A stretch of DNA of 64,000 bases, from NCBI GenBank assembly GCA_020631735.1, contig CM036225.1, positions 62,405,183 through 62,469,182 on the forward strand. The letters are read 5' to 3'. Numbering within the stretch: position 1 is the stretch's first letter; every line of letters starts with the position of its first letter. The stretch comes from Saccharum officinarum (lineage: Eukaryota > Streptophyta > Magnoliopsida > Poales > Poaceae). The notes under the pieces are model-generated. The model was not told where the DNA came from, ran no database searches, and saw nothing but the letters and a program-made list of their open reading frames with translations. The translations under genes and the position numbers were made by a program. Below are positions 1 to 10,466 of the stretch, one piece after another.

Positions 1-1399
1 TATGTACTGACTGAGGCGGCTGTGGACGGTCGCGTTGCTGTACGCCGATGGAGGGTCCTCCGGGTTGTAGGAGACGTCAGATGTCGCCCAGCCCTTGTGG
101 GCCATAGCATATGCCATGAAGTCCGAGCACTCCTGGCCACCATGTGATGCCGACTGCGAGAAAAACAGCAAGATGTTTAGAAAATCATGCAGAATTGAGC
201 GTTAAAAATAAATAAATGAATTCTCATACTCATGTTTGCTTGTATCTGTTGAGGTTGTGGCTGCCTTGATGGTGTGCTACACCCGGCATCATCAAACGCC
301 GCTCCCGGCAAGCGACGTGTGTCTCCTTCCACTCGGGAGAGCACCACTTGTCAACGATCACTTCCCAGCACGGAATCACCTGCACATCATCAAGTACATG
401 ACATATAAGAAGTTCAGATTTAGCCCACCTATTCTCAGAAGAAATCAATATTAATGTTTGACTAAGCTTACCTCCATGTATTGTTCCTTGGTCAGCATCA
501 TCTCTCTTGCATCTTTCTTGGTGATCTTCCTTCCAAGGTACGCCCCATAGTATGTTATGATGGCCTGGATGCGCGACTCGTAGTGCATGTGCTTCACGAG
601 TGTTTTACATTCTTTGGTAGCCACCAAAGCCGCCTTGTCCTCAAATCACACCTGACATCTGAAGAAATCCTGCATATAGACGTGATGTTTTCATTCATTT
701 TAAAAAATGTTCAATGAATGCGATGTATTGAGAAATGTAGTGTGTCAAAGACTTACCCACAGCTCCTCCCTCACCCGCTCCGCCTTATTTCTGAATTCCC
801 TGCCACGTAGATCTTCAGCATTGGAGGCGACGGTGTAATGGTCAAATGTGTAGGCCGGCTCTGTCTTCCCGACGAACTCAACCAGGCCAGGGAAGTGTTC
901 CCTGACCAAAAGACTGAGGATGCCATTGACTTGGCGTGTGTGACAACCTGTAGACTCTACAATCGTCCAATCCCTGCACAAGTTATTATTAAGAAAAATT
1001 ATTAGTTTATATTGTGATTTTCAACATATCATATGAAGTAGTGATAATATCTTAAGTTCCTTACTTTTCTCCCTCGGGTCGAATCAGCGGGCGTCTATGA
1101 GGAGGTATCGGTCGCGGAGGGAGGCTCGCGGGTCCTCGCAAGTAGATACTCAACGAACTAGAGGAAGCGGAACCCGCTGCTGCCTCCCCCTCGCCGTCCC
1201 CGTGCGCCACCTCGTCGGTCCCGGGCATCACGTGCTCCTCCTCCTCCTCACGCGCCGTGGCGGGAGGCGACATGGAACTCCTGCGGCTACTGCTCCTGCT
1301 CCTCCTCCTCCTCTCCGATGGCTCCTCGTCTGCATCGGGCGATGAAGGGCGTGTTCTTTGGTAAATCGAGTTCACCCTCCTCTGACGGTTACCCGCCAT
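1..1399 (-). pseudogene. CACTA-associated Transposase_24/Ptta-like gene, broken, 3' end beyond window
   Basis: Five exons can be read on the minus strand with GT-AG borders: 1399-1065, 973-757, 669-472, 379-229 and 153-1. Exon 1 encodes an Arg/Ser- and acid-rich N-terminus starting MAGNRQRRVN. Exon 2 holds the family-typical RQVNGILSLLVREHFPGLVE and NKAERVREELW. Exon 3 has KTLVKHMHYESRIQAI, exon 4 WCSPEWKETH and HHQGSHNL, and exon 5 CSDFMAYAMAHKG and YNPEDPPSAYSNATVHSRL. Phase is kept across the first three junctions. Two in-frame TGA stops break it: one eight codons into exon 3 (about 646) and one at the end of exon 4 (about 231), where relatives have Trp. Members of this family accompany the CACTA transposase as DNA-binding or accessory proteins; this copy should be non-functional. 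Confidence 0.75.
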
Positions 1400-1528
1400 C
1401 TTTGTTCAATCACCTGCAATTAAAAAGAATAAACAAGATGTATTAGAAACAAAATAACATAAGCATGAAAATAACATAGATGCAAAATAAACAAAACATA
1501 ATTACAAAAAAATATAGTATTACATGTA

Positions 1529-2320
1529 TTAAAAATAATCTTCAGGATCGGGATTAGCTGGATCATAAGTTTCATCATCACTATCAACCATGTCAAAATT
1601 ATCAACACTAGCCGAAGTAGCATTGTTGTTATCATTGTCGTAGCCTAAACGTAATCGGTCAAGCATTTCTAAGTCCTTCACATTGAGCACCTCATCTCCA
1701 GCATCCTCATCATCAACTCTTTCATTGTCTACTTCCATTCTGATCGCTTCGGTTAAGTCTATCACAAACCTCTCATCTAGCCCCTCTTCTTGAAAGAACT
1801 CTCCATCATATGTGTTTGGGTTGAAGTTGTAATCTTCATCATTTGGGACAGGTAGTTTACCGTGTGGCAATACCTTGTGCACAATATCCCAACCCTTAAG
1901 ATGATCTTTGGTTTGACACGCATATGAGAGATAATAAACTTGTTTGGCCTGTTGGGCCACAACATAGACATCGTCTCCTGGATAGACGGAATCTTGTCGA
2001 ATTTCAACTAGCCCAAGACTAGCCCAAGTCTGTCTCGTTACTTGAGGATCAAACCAATGACATTTGAATATGACAGGATTAAGAGATTTGCAACCATGAT
2101 AGTTGAGTTCGAATATTTCTTCAATTCTTCCATAATACTCGACCCTGGCCCGGCGGCTGGGCTGCGGCGGCGCGAGTGCAGGCACCCGAGCCCCTGGTGA
2201 CGCTCGACCGGCCGACGCTGCAAGAGGTGGCGGCGTAGGGGCGGGCGGGAGCGGCGCAAGGAGAGGGGCGGAGGTCGCGAGTGAATGTGTGTGTGAGGGC
2301 AGGGGCACGGGGTTATCCAT
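1529..2320 (-). CDS. DUF4216-domain remnant of a CACTA transposase gene, 263 aa
   Basis: Residues from about 60 onward (RVEYYGRIEEIFELNYHG, then VIFKCHWFDP and VYYLSYACQTKDHLKGWDIVHKV) match DUF4216, normally the C-terminal part of large grass CACTA transposases. The first 60 residues are a Pro/Ala-rich stretch starting MDNPVPLPSH from GC-rich DNA with no sign of the DDE transposase or DUF4218 parts. The C-terminus is very acidic. The frame is open over 263 codons, and its start lies within about 15 bp of the subterminal repeat block. This looks like an internal deletion joining an element end to the last domain. It could still make a protein but cannot be a transposase. The alternative is a normal short 5' exon with the upstream domains removed. 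Confidence 0.7.
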   Translation of the reverse strand: MDNPVPLPSHTHSLATSAPLLAPLPPAPTPPPLAASAGRASPGARVPALAPPQPSRRARVEYYGRIEEIFELNYHGCKSLNPVIFKCHWFDPQVTRQTWASLGLVEIRQDSVYPGDDVYVVAQQAKQVYYLSYACQTKDHLKGWDIVHKVLPHGKLPVPNDEDYNFNPNTYDGEFFQEEGLDERFVIDLTEAIRMEVDNERVDDEDAGDEVLNVKDLEMLDRLRLGYDNDNNNATSASVDNFDMVDSDDETYDPANPDPEDYF

Positions 2321-2324
2321 TTAG

Positions 2325-3470
2325 GGCGTTTGCCAGGTTTCAGATCATGGCACTCGGCAAACTGTCCAGTTTGCCTAGTGTCAAGGTGTGACACTCGGCA
2401 AAATTGCCGAGTGTCAGACCTTGGCACTAGGCAAATTAATTTTTTTTGGATTTTGACCTCCTAAATTTTTCTGCAGTCGTCGTATAGTACCTTGAACTAC
2501 ATGTTCAAATTTGGCATATTTCTCGGACCTTTTGCTATATTTCTTTAATTTATTTCATTTAATTAAATTTTTTTAGATAAAGCAAATGTGAACTGCAAGA
2601 GGATCGAATAATGAAATTTAATGTATGAAAAAATGATATTCATGTTATTGAGTCTAAAGTAAGGCCGTATCCAGGAACAGACCAGAAATTTTGTACATCT
2701 TGTTCACAAAATATGACCACGAACTTGTGGGCGAGTTGGTTTTAAATTCTATAAAAAGCAAATGAAGTCTGAAAATCATGAAACTTGACAAGATGTCGTG
2801 ATATCATATGTGAAGTTTGTAATAAAAATTTGAGATGGTTTCGCGCAAGTTTGTCACGGCGTTGCTTATAAACCAAGACATCTCCGCATATGATATCTAT
2901 ATGTTAGTGGAGATATCTTGGTTTGTAAGCAACGCCGTGACAAACTTGTGCGAAATCATCTCAAATTTTTATCACAAACTCCACATACGATATCACGACA
3001 TCTTGTCAAGTTTCATGATTTTTGGACTTCATTTGCTTTTTATAGAATTTAAAACCAACTCACCCACAAGTTCGTTGTCATATTTCGTGAACCAGATGTA
3101 CGAAATTTTTGGTCTGTTCCTGGATACGGCCTCACTTTAGACTTAATAACATGAATATCATTTTTCATACATTAAATTCCATTATTCGATCCTCTTGCAG
3201 TTCACATTTGCTTTATCCAAAAAAATCAATTAAATGAAATAAATTAAAGAAATATAGCAAAAGGTCCGAGAAATATGCCAAATTTGAACATGTAGTTCAA
3301 GGTACTATAGGACGACTACATAAAATTGTGGGAGGTCAGAATAAAAAAAATAGTTTGCCTAGTGCCAAGGTCTGACACTCGGCAAAGGGTCATTTTGCCG
3401 AGTGTCACAACCTTGACACTAGGCAAAACACATGTTTGCCGAGTGTCGGTCGTGTGACACTCGGCAAACG
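2325..3470. repeat. Large imperfect palindrome inside the CACTA end (~560-bp arms)
   Basis: Two arms, about 2325-2885 and 2908-3470, are inverted copies around a spacer of about 22 bp centred near 2897. The inner arms hold TTTGTCACGGCGTTGCTTA and its complement. The outer arms hold matching groups of CACTCGGCAAA and TTTGCCTAGTG repeats. Scattered mismatches and small indels are visible. A transcript across the whole could fold into a very long hairpin. The symmetry covers unique sequence as well as the subterminal repeats, so it is not explained by those repeats alone. Confidence 0.9.
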
Positions 3471-3720
3471 CAAACGGTAGTTCATGGCCGTCAGCTGCCG
3501 TCGGTATTTGCCGAGTGTCAAACATTTGCCGAGTGTCCGACACTAGGCAAAATGCAGGTTTGCCTAGTGCCTAATTTTGCCGAGTGTTTGACACTCGGCA
3601 AAGATTTCCTTTGCCTAGTGTCATTCTTTGCCGAGTGTTACACTCGGCAAATAATCTGTTTGCCGAGTGCCCGACATATTACACTCGGCAAATCTTTTTA
3701 CACTAGGCAAATTAGCGTTT
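3355..3720. repeat. CACTA subterminal repeat array
   Basis: At least a dozen copies of TTTGCCGAGTGTC, CACTCGGCAAA and the variant TTTGCCTAGTG occur in both orientations. In En/Spm-like elements such arrays bind the element's accessory transposition protein. A second, shorter cluster sits at 2335-2440, the mirror position in the palindrome. Confidence 0.85.
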
Positions 3721-3737
3721 CCGGCCGTGACTGTCAA

Positions 3738-4883
3738 TGGGCTATGCTCCACAGCTTCGCGTGCTAACTCTAAGTAATGCTTGCACGGCTCAGCACAAAA
3801 CTATTAAGCTAAGTGAGTTCCTTGGTAATACTGCTGTTGGTGAACTTGAGCTGAATTTCCTATGCGAAAAGGTGAGTGATAATAGTGAAACAGATTGGTT
3901 ATATATATATGCTTCAGAGCGAAGGTAGGTATTTATAGTTGAAATAAATATTGTTTTACTGATAACAAAATTGCCTAAAAAATACTTTATTTATTTGGTG
4001 CAGATTTGGATTCAACCTGAAGGTCCAAAACGACTTGCTCCTCTGCTGCGGAATTTGAGGGTTGTTACACTCCGGTTTATTCATGAAGAGTATGACCTAA
4101 TGTGGACATTGTTCATCTTAGAAGCTGCACCCCTCTTACATACACTTAACATGCAGGTATGCTTTTCATATTTAATTTAGTTTATTTAATGTAAGCTAGG
4201 TATTTATTTACATTTTTATAGTAGAGAAATGAGAATAGGATCCCTATATATATAAAAAAATGTGTTGATGTGTCATAAAAACAAATGAAAGGTTTTTGAT
4301 ACAGACACGGTGAATATAGGAACCGGATGTAAGTTGTTTCATTTTTCCTAAATTAAGGACCTAATCTTAGTCTTCTGAACAAACCTTTCAAAAGACTATA
4401 TTTAAACAAGTGTGACATGTTTTGTGGCTACTAAGTAGTCCTCATGCTAATTTCCAGGACCAATAAACATATCATAAGAATCAGTGCTAACTTTTGAATC
4501 TTTTGCAGATGTCATACCATATATGTTACTCAGACGAAGAGAATCAAAAAGGATGAGAATACACGAGAAAACTTTCATAGGGCAGCTGATTTATTAAAAT
4601 GGGATTTCAAGCATTATATACATTGGGGGATTTCAAGCATTATAATATGAAAAAGCTCACTATTGGGGGATTTCAAGTTGAAGTGAAGTTCACAAGATAT
4701 ATAAGACGTGTCATGGAAGGAACGATGAATCTAGAAGTTGTATCGCTCCGTGAAAGTCGTCCATGTTTGCGTTGCGAGTTTCTTCCTTCAACTATATATC
4801 CACGGACTCAAAAGGAGATGGATCTGATAAAGAAGCAAATTTCAGCCTGGAGCTCCTCACCTATTCAAATAGAGATTGTCTGA
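3738..4883 (+). pseudogene. F-box/LRR/FBD-type gene, 3' part only, broken
   Basis: Segments match the C-terminal half of the large grass F-box/LRR family: LRVLTLSNAC and VGELELNFLCEK (about 3738-3870), a middle exon (about 4004-4156, WIQPEGPKRLAPLLRNLRVVTL and LEAAPLLHTLNMQ) between AG and GT borders, and a last exon (from about 4510) with GGFQVEVKFTRYIRRVME and NLEVVSLRE, ending QIEIV-stop. Such proteins are substrate-recognition subunits of SCF ubiquitin ligases. The F-box and N-terminal LRRs are missing because CACTA sequence abuts the first segment. The last exon has a stop soon after its start and a frame break at 4598-4650, where a short GGGATTTCAAGCATTATA segment is duplicated. It is either a host gene truncated by the transposon or a captured fragment. 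Confidence 0.7.
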
Positions 4884-5138
4884 GATTCTTTTGTAATACT
4901 ACATTGGAAAAAACAAGGACCTTCTTTCCGATCCGTCTCGTGTCTTTTCTCCTGTATATGCTTACTTGAATACAAGTTGCAAACACGTAGTTGATATATG
5001 CCCATATGTGAGTGACGAGTGTTTGTCATTGAGATGATAGGAGCTTTGATTAAGTGTGCGGGAGACTAACCATGGCATACAAGAGTTGTGTGTACAACAT
5101 GCATGTCTTTTGGCTTTATGATGTGCGGGTGTTGAGTG
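4884..5138. other. Probable 3' flank of the F-box pseudogene, no gene seen
   Basis: AT-rich sequence after the F-box stop codon; consistent with 3' untranslated and intergenic DNA. No further coding similarity, tRNA or element end was recognised. Confidence 0.4.
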
Positions 5139-5408
5139 CACTGGCGGAACCAGGGGCAGCAGAGGCCATGGCCCCCAAGCACAGTGATTTTTTTAATACC
5201 TATAAAAAAATTCAATTGCATAGAAAAAATTATTATTTCACTTTTTTATGATAAATATTGTGTTTTTTAGTTATGAGCACTAAATATATATATGTAAAAA
5301 CGTTGAAAAGCTATTGAGACATACACTTGTTGTGAATATTTATCACGTATACGAGGTGTCGTCTTATTGTCCGGCCCCCCTTGATCAAAAGTTCTGGTTC
5401 CGCCACTG
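5139..5408. mobile_element. hAT-like MITE, 270 bp
   Basis: The ends are CACTGGCGGAACCAG on the left and the complement of CAGTGGCGGAACCAG on the right. The imperfect 8-bp flanks GTTGAGTG (5131-5138) and GTTGAGCA (5409-5416) fit a hAT target duplication with two changes. The interior carries the GGCCCCC block near each end typical of this abundant plant MITE group. It has no coding capacity. Confidence 0.75.
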
Positions 5409-6930
5409 GTTGAGCAGAGATAGTCGACGACAATGGAGAAGGTCAACCAGGGAGTGTGTGCGCGACGGTCCAAGAGTAGTGAAGGGTGGTTCTAGCTTTT
5501 TTAATCATCTCTAAAAGTCTTTTTAAAATTCAATATGTAAATCAACATTTGGAGAGCCATTTGAATAAACATCGCTTCTATATGTTTTCACTCTCGAATA
5601 GCTTTTTTATATCTTGTGCGCACTCTAGAGAAAGTGGAGAGTTAACCCCGCTGTCAATGTTTGGCTAGCCAGAAATTCAAAATATAGGATGACTATATTT
5701 AGATATCCAATTAGAGAAGCTATTGGAGGTTTTTTTTTACCAAATTCTCTATTCCTAACAATTAGCAATGATATAGAAAAGTCTATTAGAGTTGCTCTTA
5801 GATGCATAGTTTTATTTATACATCTAGATATACACTATGAGTTTGATTGGTTAACTGCATTGGTTTGCATCAAGCTGGTGAAATGCAATTTACCCATGTT
5901 TAGTTGCAAAGGCTCTTATGTGGGCTATTTTTACATTCTCGACCTTAACTAGAAACATGAGACCCTTAATAAAACATATAAGGAGAAATAAAAGGTAAAC
6001 AAACAACCACAATTTTGCCAGACCCAGCTTGTCTATGCAGAACAACCAAACACGAAGGTATTGCATAGGTTTATACAGGCTTAGGTTATGTTGCATAAAG
6101 TTTAATGCAAGCTAAGGCTAATACATGCATCTAATCGGACTCTGTGTATGTATATAGAAAAGTCAAAATGAATTCTAATTTTGAAACAGAGGAATTATTT
6201 TACAGAGAAAGAAGACATTATTAGAAATTAGAAAGTAATAAACAAGCTTTACAAAGAGAAGTTGAGCACTAGGATCAGAAACAAAACTCCCAAGGCCCAC
6301 AAAACACGGTATATATATACAAGAAATAATTATCTATTTGACATTAAAAAATCGGTCCTTCTTCTAAGGCACTCTCAAAATCGAAGTTCTTTATCTAGCA
6401 ACGAGTTGAAATTCCTTCCATATTTGGCACTAGCGTCCATTTACTTCACTAACGGTGTTAAGTAGCCATCAAAATGACCATATGCCCCTCTCTATATCAG
6501 AACTATGTTTTTTTATGAAATATATCATAACTATGTAGGGTTAAATAAGGAAAGCATGAATGTTTTTGGTGTCAAATAAAGAAAGCGTGAATGTCGTGGT
6601 TGTGAAATAGGAAGAGAATAGTTTTGGTTTTAAAGGTGGTTTTGATTATATATGTATTTTGTATTTTCTAAAAATAATAATAATAAAATAATAGGTAAAT
6701 CACTATATATATATATATATATATTTAATTTAGAAAAATATGAAATTGGTATAATTTTTTTAAAATTACAATCTATCTTTTTAAAATCTACAACTTTAGT
6801 TTTAGTAATTTCTTCATTTGTGTTTATTTGAATAATTTGAAAAATAAAATTTTAAAATAAAAGAACTTGAATCTAAGGATCGTAAATGATTTTTAATTTT
6901 AATAAATAATAAATAAAATAGTCGTCAATT
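5409..6930. other. AT-rich intergenic DNA
   Basis: No convincing gene. The block 5640-5810 has motifs seen at the ends of small grass transposons (GTTGCTCTTAGATGC near 5790), but no paired ends could be defined. The 5' flank of the downstream gene begins at the right edge. Confidence 0.4.
6704..6725. repeat. (AT)n microsatellite
   Basis: An uninterrupted run of about eleven AT dinucleotides in AT-rich intergenic DNA. Confidence 0.9.
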
Positions 6931-7311
6931 ACAATCGTCCTCCTCCACTCCTTCAGACCCTCAGACCTTCACCCCTGCGACCTTTTCTTCTCCCGCTCCG
7001 TTCCCCCAATCACCCGGACCCACCACCCCTGCGGCCCTGCCTCACTCTCGTGGCCTCTCTTTCTCGCCGCACGAGCTCACGACTGGGCCGCCCAGGTCTT
7101 CGCCGGCGACGAGCACCCCAGGTATGCCGACCCCTTCTCTTCCCTGCTGGAGACCGAGCACCCCAAACCCTAACTTAAGATATTTGGCTATTTGTATTCG
7201 GATCTGTTGTGATTGCAATGATAATACATGTATTACATTATGCACGCCTACTAACTTCAATTCTCCCCCTGAATGAACCACGACAGGTTCGCGCCCCTGC
7301 TCTCTGGAACC
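6930..7311 (+). promoter_or_regulatory. Probable 5' UTR with intron upstream of the APEM9-like CDS
   Basis: An abrupt change at about 6930 from AT-rich DNA to a C/T-rich stretch (TCCTCCTCCACTCC) resembles a plant transcription start and 5' UTR. A donor AG|GTATGC at 7121/7122 and an acceptor CGACAG at 7281-7286 suggest a leader intron with the coding start 25 bp downstream. This is inferred from composition and splice signals only; no TATA box was identified with confidence. Confidence 0.45.
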
Positions 7312-9578
7312 ATGGGGACCTCTGCCCAGGAATCGCCTATCTGGAAGCAAATCGACGACGCCGAGTAGTAAGATCCCTCTTCCCTTCTGCTCCGTCCTTT
7401 ACTTACTCCTGCCCACTATGTTTTCTATCCGTGTCGTCTCTTAGGGTAGCTAGTTTCCTGGCCTTGCTTATTACTAATTGATGAGTACTGGTTTTGTAAT
7501 CGAATTACGTTGTCCTGAGTAGAAATCTGTTATGGGCATCTTGCTTTATTCAGTTTGGAACTGCAAGAGGAGGGAAAGCACGGAAGCATAGTCTCATTGT
7601 TTGATATGGTTGCTATGATTGCCGAATTTTTAGAACATCTTCTTTCCTGCGTGCTGATGATCGACGGAGCTGCAGAGTGGTTGCCATTATTTACAGTGCT
7701 TTTCATTGCATACCTGAATACCTCAATTTGCAAGGTCATGTTTTATCTGAAAAGCAAGAAGTATTGTCAACTGTTTCCTTACCCTGTTATCATCCTCATG
7801 TCTCAGCTATCTAGTTAGTGGATCGTTCGAGCAGGCGATGTTGGCTGCTTTATCCGTCGCTGATCAAATACGCACGTCCTCTTTGGAGAACGCATGCGAC
7901 CAGGACGAGCTCCTGGAGATACTTGAATCAGCTGGGATGGTACTTGTGCAGGCACTAAAAGAACTCAGGAGGTAAATCCTTCTCAATTCCTATTTATTTT
8001 TGTACCTATACTTCCTGCCAGAACCAAATTTGGTATATTGTTATGTGCTGTAATGAGACAAACTGCTGACAATGAAATTAGTGCCTAGATTTGCCAAATG
8101 GAAAGCATCACGTGCCTACATAGTGTAGAGATTCCCTGTGCTGAACATACGCAGAGCTCATGCCTATGTTTTTATCCTAAACTATGCTAAATATTCCAGG
8201 ACCCCTGAGATGTTTGTTCAGCTTAAGACGATGTTTGGTTCAGTCCCATCAGTACCCGCTAGAGTTTTCCTTACAGGGTAATTGCTACTCAGAAGTCTCA
8301 TATACTTAGTATTATCTGTAATGTGTCCATCATTTTTCTGTATCAATGACTGTTATATTTCTCCTCATAGAGCTACCATTCAAATGGCAGCAGGATCTGT
8401 ATCTGACCTTAGACCAATCTTTGAGGAGTACCTTGCCAATTGGAGATGTACAAATGACGAGGTTTATGTTTTGGATGGAGGGCATGACAGCGCTTCAAAT
8501 GGTTTTGTTGTTACATCAGTTATGTCAACTGGGCAGTATTTTCAGGTGGCAGAATTGTATACAGTAACATTCCTCTGTATTGTCTCTCAAGATAGCGAAA
8601 CTGCTGTCTCATGGGCAGAAAAAGCTGATCTGACTGAGCAAAGACGACAGGTAATTTTCTTGTAAACATCGGTTAATAACTCTTTTACAGCAAACTGAAT
8701 CCAAATGTTCCATTATGCCAACTTAGGTCTATACCAGCTTGGGATTTGTAGGTTTCCAGATAATTTTTATGCTAAACTAGGACTCCTTATATTTCCAAAA
8801 CCATTTCTTTTCTGAATGAATTCCCACTACAGTATGCTTGTTTTTTCTCATTTTCAAATGATTTTCATGCTAAACTAGGACTCTTATATTTCCAAAACCA
8901 CTTGTTTCTGAATTCCCATTATTCTTGTTTTTCTCAGTAAGTTTTACTGTTGCATTCTTTTTTCATCAAGCTGTTTCTTTTTTTTTCTACAGGACCTACT
9001 AAAAAAGCTTTATGCAATACGATTAGCTGCAAGTAAAGAAGGGGTAAAACAAACAGCAGAGAGGACCCTTTCTACTTCTACAAATGGCTCAACACCATTG
9101 CCACATGAGGATCCTCCAAAGATAGCCCCTGTGTGCGATGGGCTCAAAAAGGTCCTAGTGAAGTCCGCTCAACCATCCCAGCATGTTGCAAATCAATTCG
9201 ATCCGTTGTTCTGGTGGTTTCATTCGATTCGCCTGAAGTTTGGAAAAATACATATTGTTCTACCAAGCGGTAAGTTAATGTTTCTGTTCACGCTGCTGTT
9301 CTCAGCCATGTACGTGCTCCGAAGGAAAACTGCTGGCTTGAAGAGGTAAGAACTTCTCAGTTGACAATATGATCCAAGGCACCTTGTCTGTTTTCGTGCT
9401 TTAACAGTCAAAAGTGAACTTTTTGTGTATGAATCTGCTGAACAGGACTGTGTTCCAGCAAGCTGCTTCTCTACGACGAGCATTCGTTGATGCACTTCAG
9501 CTTGCGTTCTCTGTCCAGATGAACCCTCTAGCTGCTGTCCAACAAGTGCCACAAGCCCCTCGAGGAAGCTGGTTATGA
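7312..9578 (+). CDS. APEM9: APEM9-like peroxisomal tail-anchored protein (PEX26/PEX15 functional counterpart), 354 aa
   Basis: Six coding exons join in frame: 7312-7367, 7807-7971, 8200-8277, 8371-8650, 8993-9345 and 9446-9578, all with GT-AG introns, giving 354 residues. The protein starts MGTSAQESPIWKQIDDAE. It continues through SFEQAMLAALSVADQIR, GMVLVQALKEL, a central block (LRPIFEEYLANW, VYVLDGGHDS), a polar linker, a WWFHSIRLKFGK segment and a hydrophobic stretch at residues about 287-303 (LMFLFTLLFSAMYVL) followed by RRK, then a short C-terminus. I recognise the layout as plant APEM9, which anchors the PEX1-PEX6 AAA-ATPase at the peroxisome so that the PEX5 import receptor is recycled. 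The name rests on memory of the family. The exon structure is strong, with no stop or frame break, so the gene looks functional. Confidence 0.7.
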
Positions 9579-10457
9579 TGTAGTTCTTTATGCCACGATC
9601 TATGTAACATTATAACTCAATTGAAATAAGTCAGATGACCAGATTCTGTGTCGTGGAAAATGTAAATACAACTGCGCTTAATGCAGCATGATAATGATCT
9701 GGGTTTTTTGTGTCCATTCCTACCTTTGAGGCTCAAGATTATAGATTATTGGTTGATTTCTTGGGGCTTCTTCAGTTCTGGCTGCATCATCCGAGGTCTC
9801 AACCCTTAGTCGTCAAAACTATTGTGCGCTGTTTGTTCATGTGGGTTTAGTTTGACCCAAGCTACCCCTAACAGCTCAGTTGATAATTGGACGATTTTAT
9901 GGACTGGATGATTTCACTTTCACCATCAAGAAACCTTTCAGAAATCATTTGCAGAGTGATATATTAGTGTTACTACCATAGTATAGGATGAGTTAATCCA
10001 GTTGTATCTTCAGCAATGGCTCAAAGAGTTGGAAAAACATGTGAATTCACAAATGAGATCACGAGATTCAGTGAAGGAACACAATAATCATTTTTGCTGT
10101 GAACACTGATTTCTCTTCTTATTTTTTTGGTTACTCTGAAAGTGTTAAGCTGTGACATCGTGGCTGTTAACATAGGGACGATTCTGTTGATTGTCCTTTG
10201 TAGGCTGAGGGTGACAGCTCCAATTACCAACACATGGATATAATTACTAATTATCGTAAACATATTGCACTGAGGATTTATTTACAAGAGCTGTGGTTTT
10301 GATTGGATAGGCCTGAAGCATCCACTTGTTCTGGATGTTGTTCTCATCTGCTTATCTCCTTGCCTTGATCTTGGCAAGATTGGAGCGGTGGAACCGGAGG
10401 CCATCCTCTAAACTCTGTGCCAATACATCAATCTAATATAATTGACACCAGTACCAC
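9579..10457 (+). other. 3' UTR and intergenic DNA after the APEM9-like gene
   Basis: The first few hundred bases are T-rich and probably include the 3' UTR. No further gene was recognised. Confidence 0.4.
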
Positions 10458-10466
10458 ACATGGAGG

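Larger units (their letters stand above)
1..3735 (-). mobile_element. CACTA (En/Spm-type) DNA transposon, partial and decayed
   Basis: The minus strand carries two gene remnants typical of grass CACTA elements: a DUF4216-like segment (1529-2320) and a Transposase_24/Ptta-like gene (1-1399). To their right lie dense direct and inverted copies of the 13-mer TTTGCCGAGTGTC and its variants, a classic CACTA subterminal repeat. The main transposase (TNPD-type) is absent: the DUF4216 segment begins right after the subterminal repeats. No terminal CACTA/TAGTG inverted repeat or 3-bp target duplication was found at the right end, and the left end lies outside the window. The right boundary near 3735 is set only by the last repeat and the start of F-box homology. 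The family call is firm; the boundary is inferred. Confidence 0.85.

Noticed and set aside
1097..1345. Plus-strand open frame in the GC-rich block
   Set aside because: It lies opposite exon 1 of the CACTA-associated gene, which has splice signals and a family match; the plus frame has neither.
7555..7739. Extra exon of the APEM9-like gene (open frame MELQEEGKHGS...)
   Set aside because: Exon 1 (7312-7367) joins exon 2 (7807) in phase with a sensible protein (DAE-YYLVSGSFEQ). The open stretch lies inside that intron, and including it would need non-matching phases. Rare alternative splicing is not excluded.
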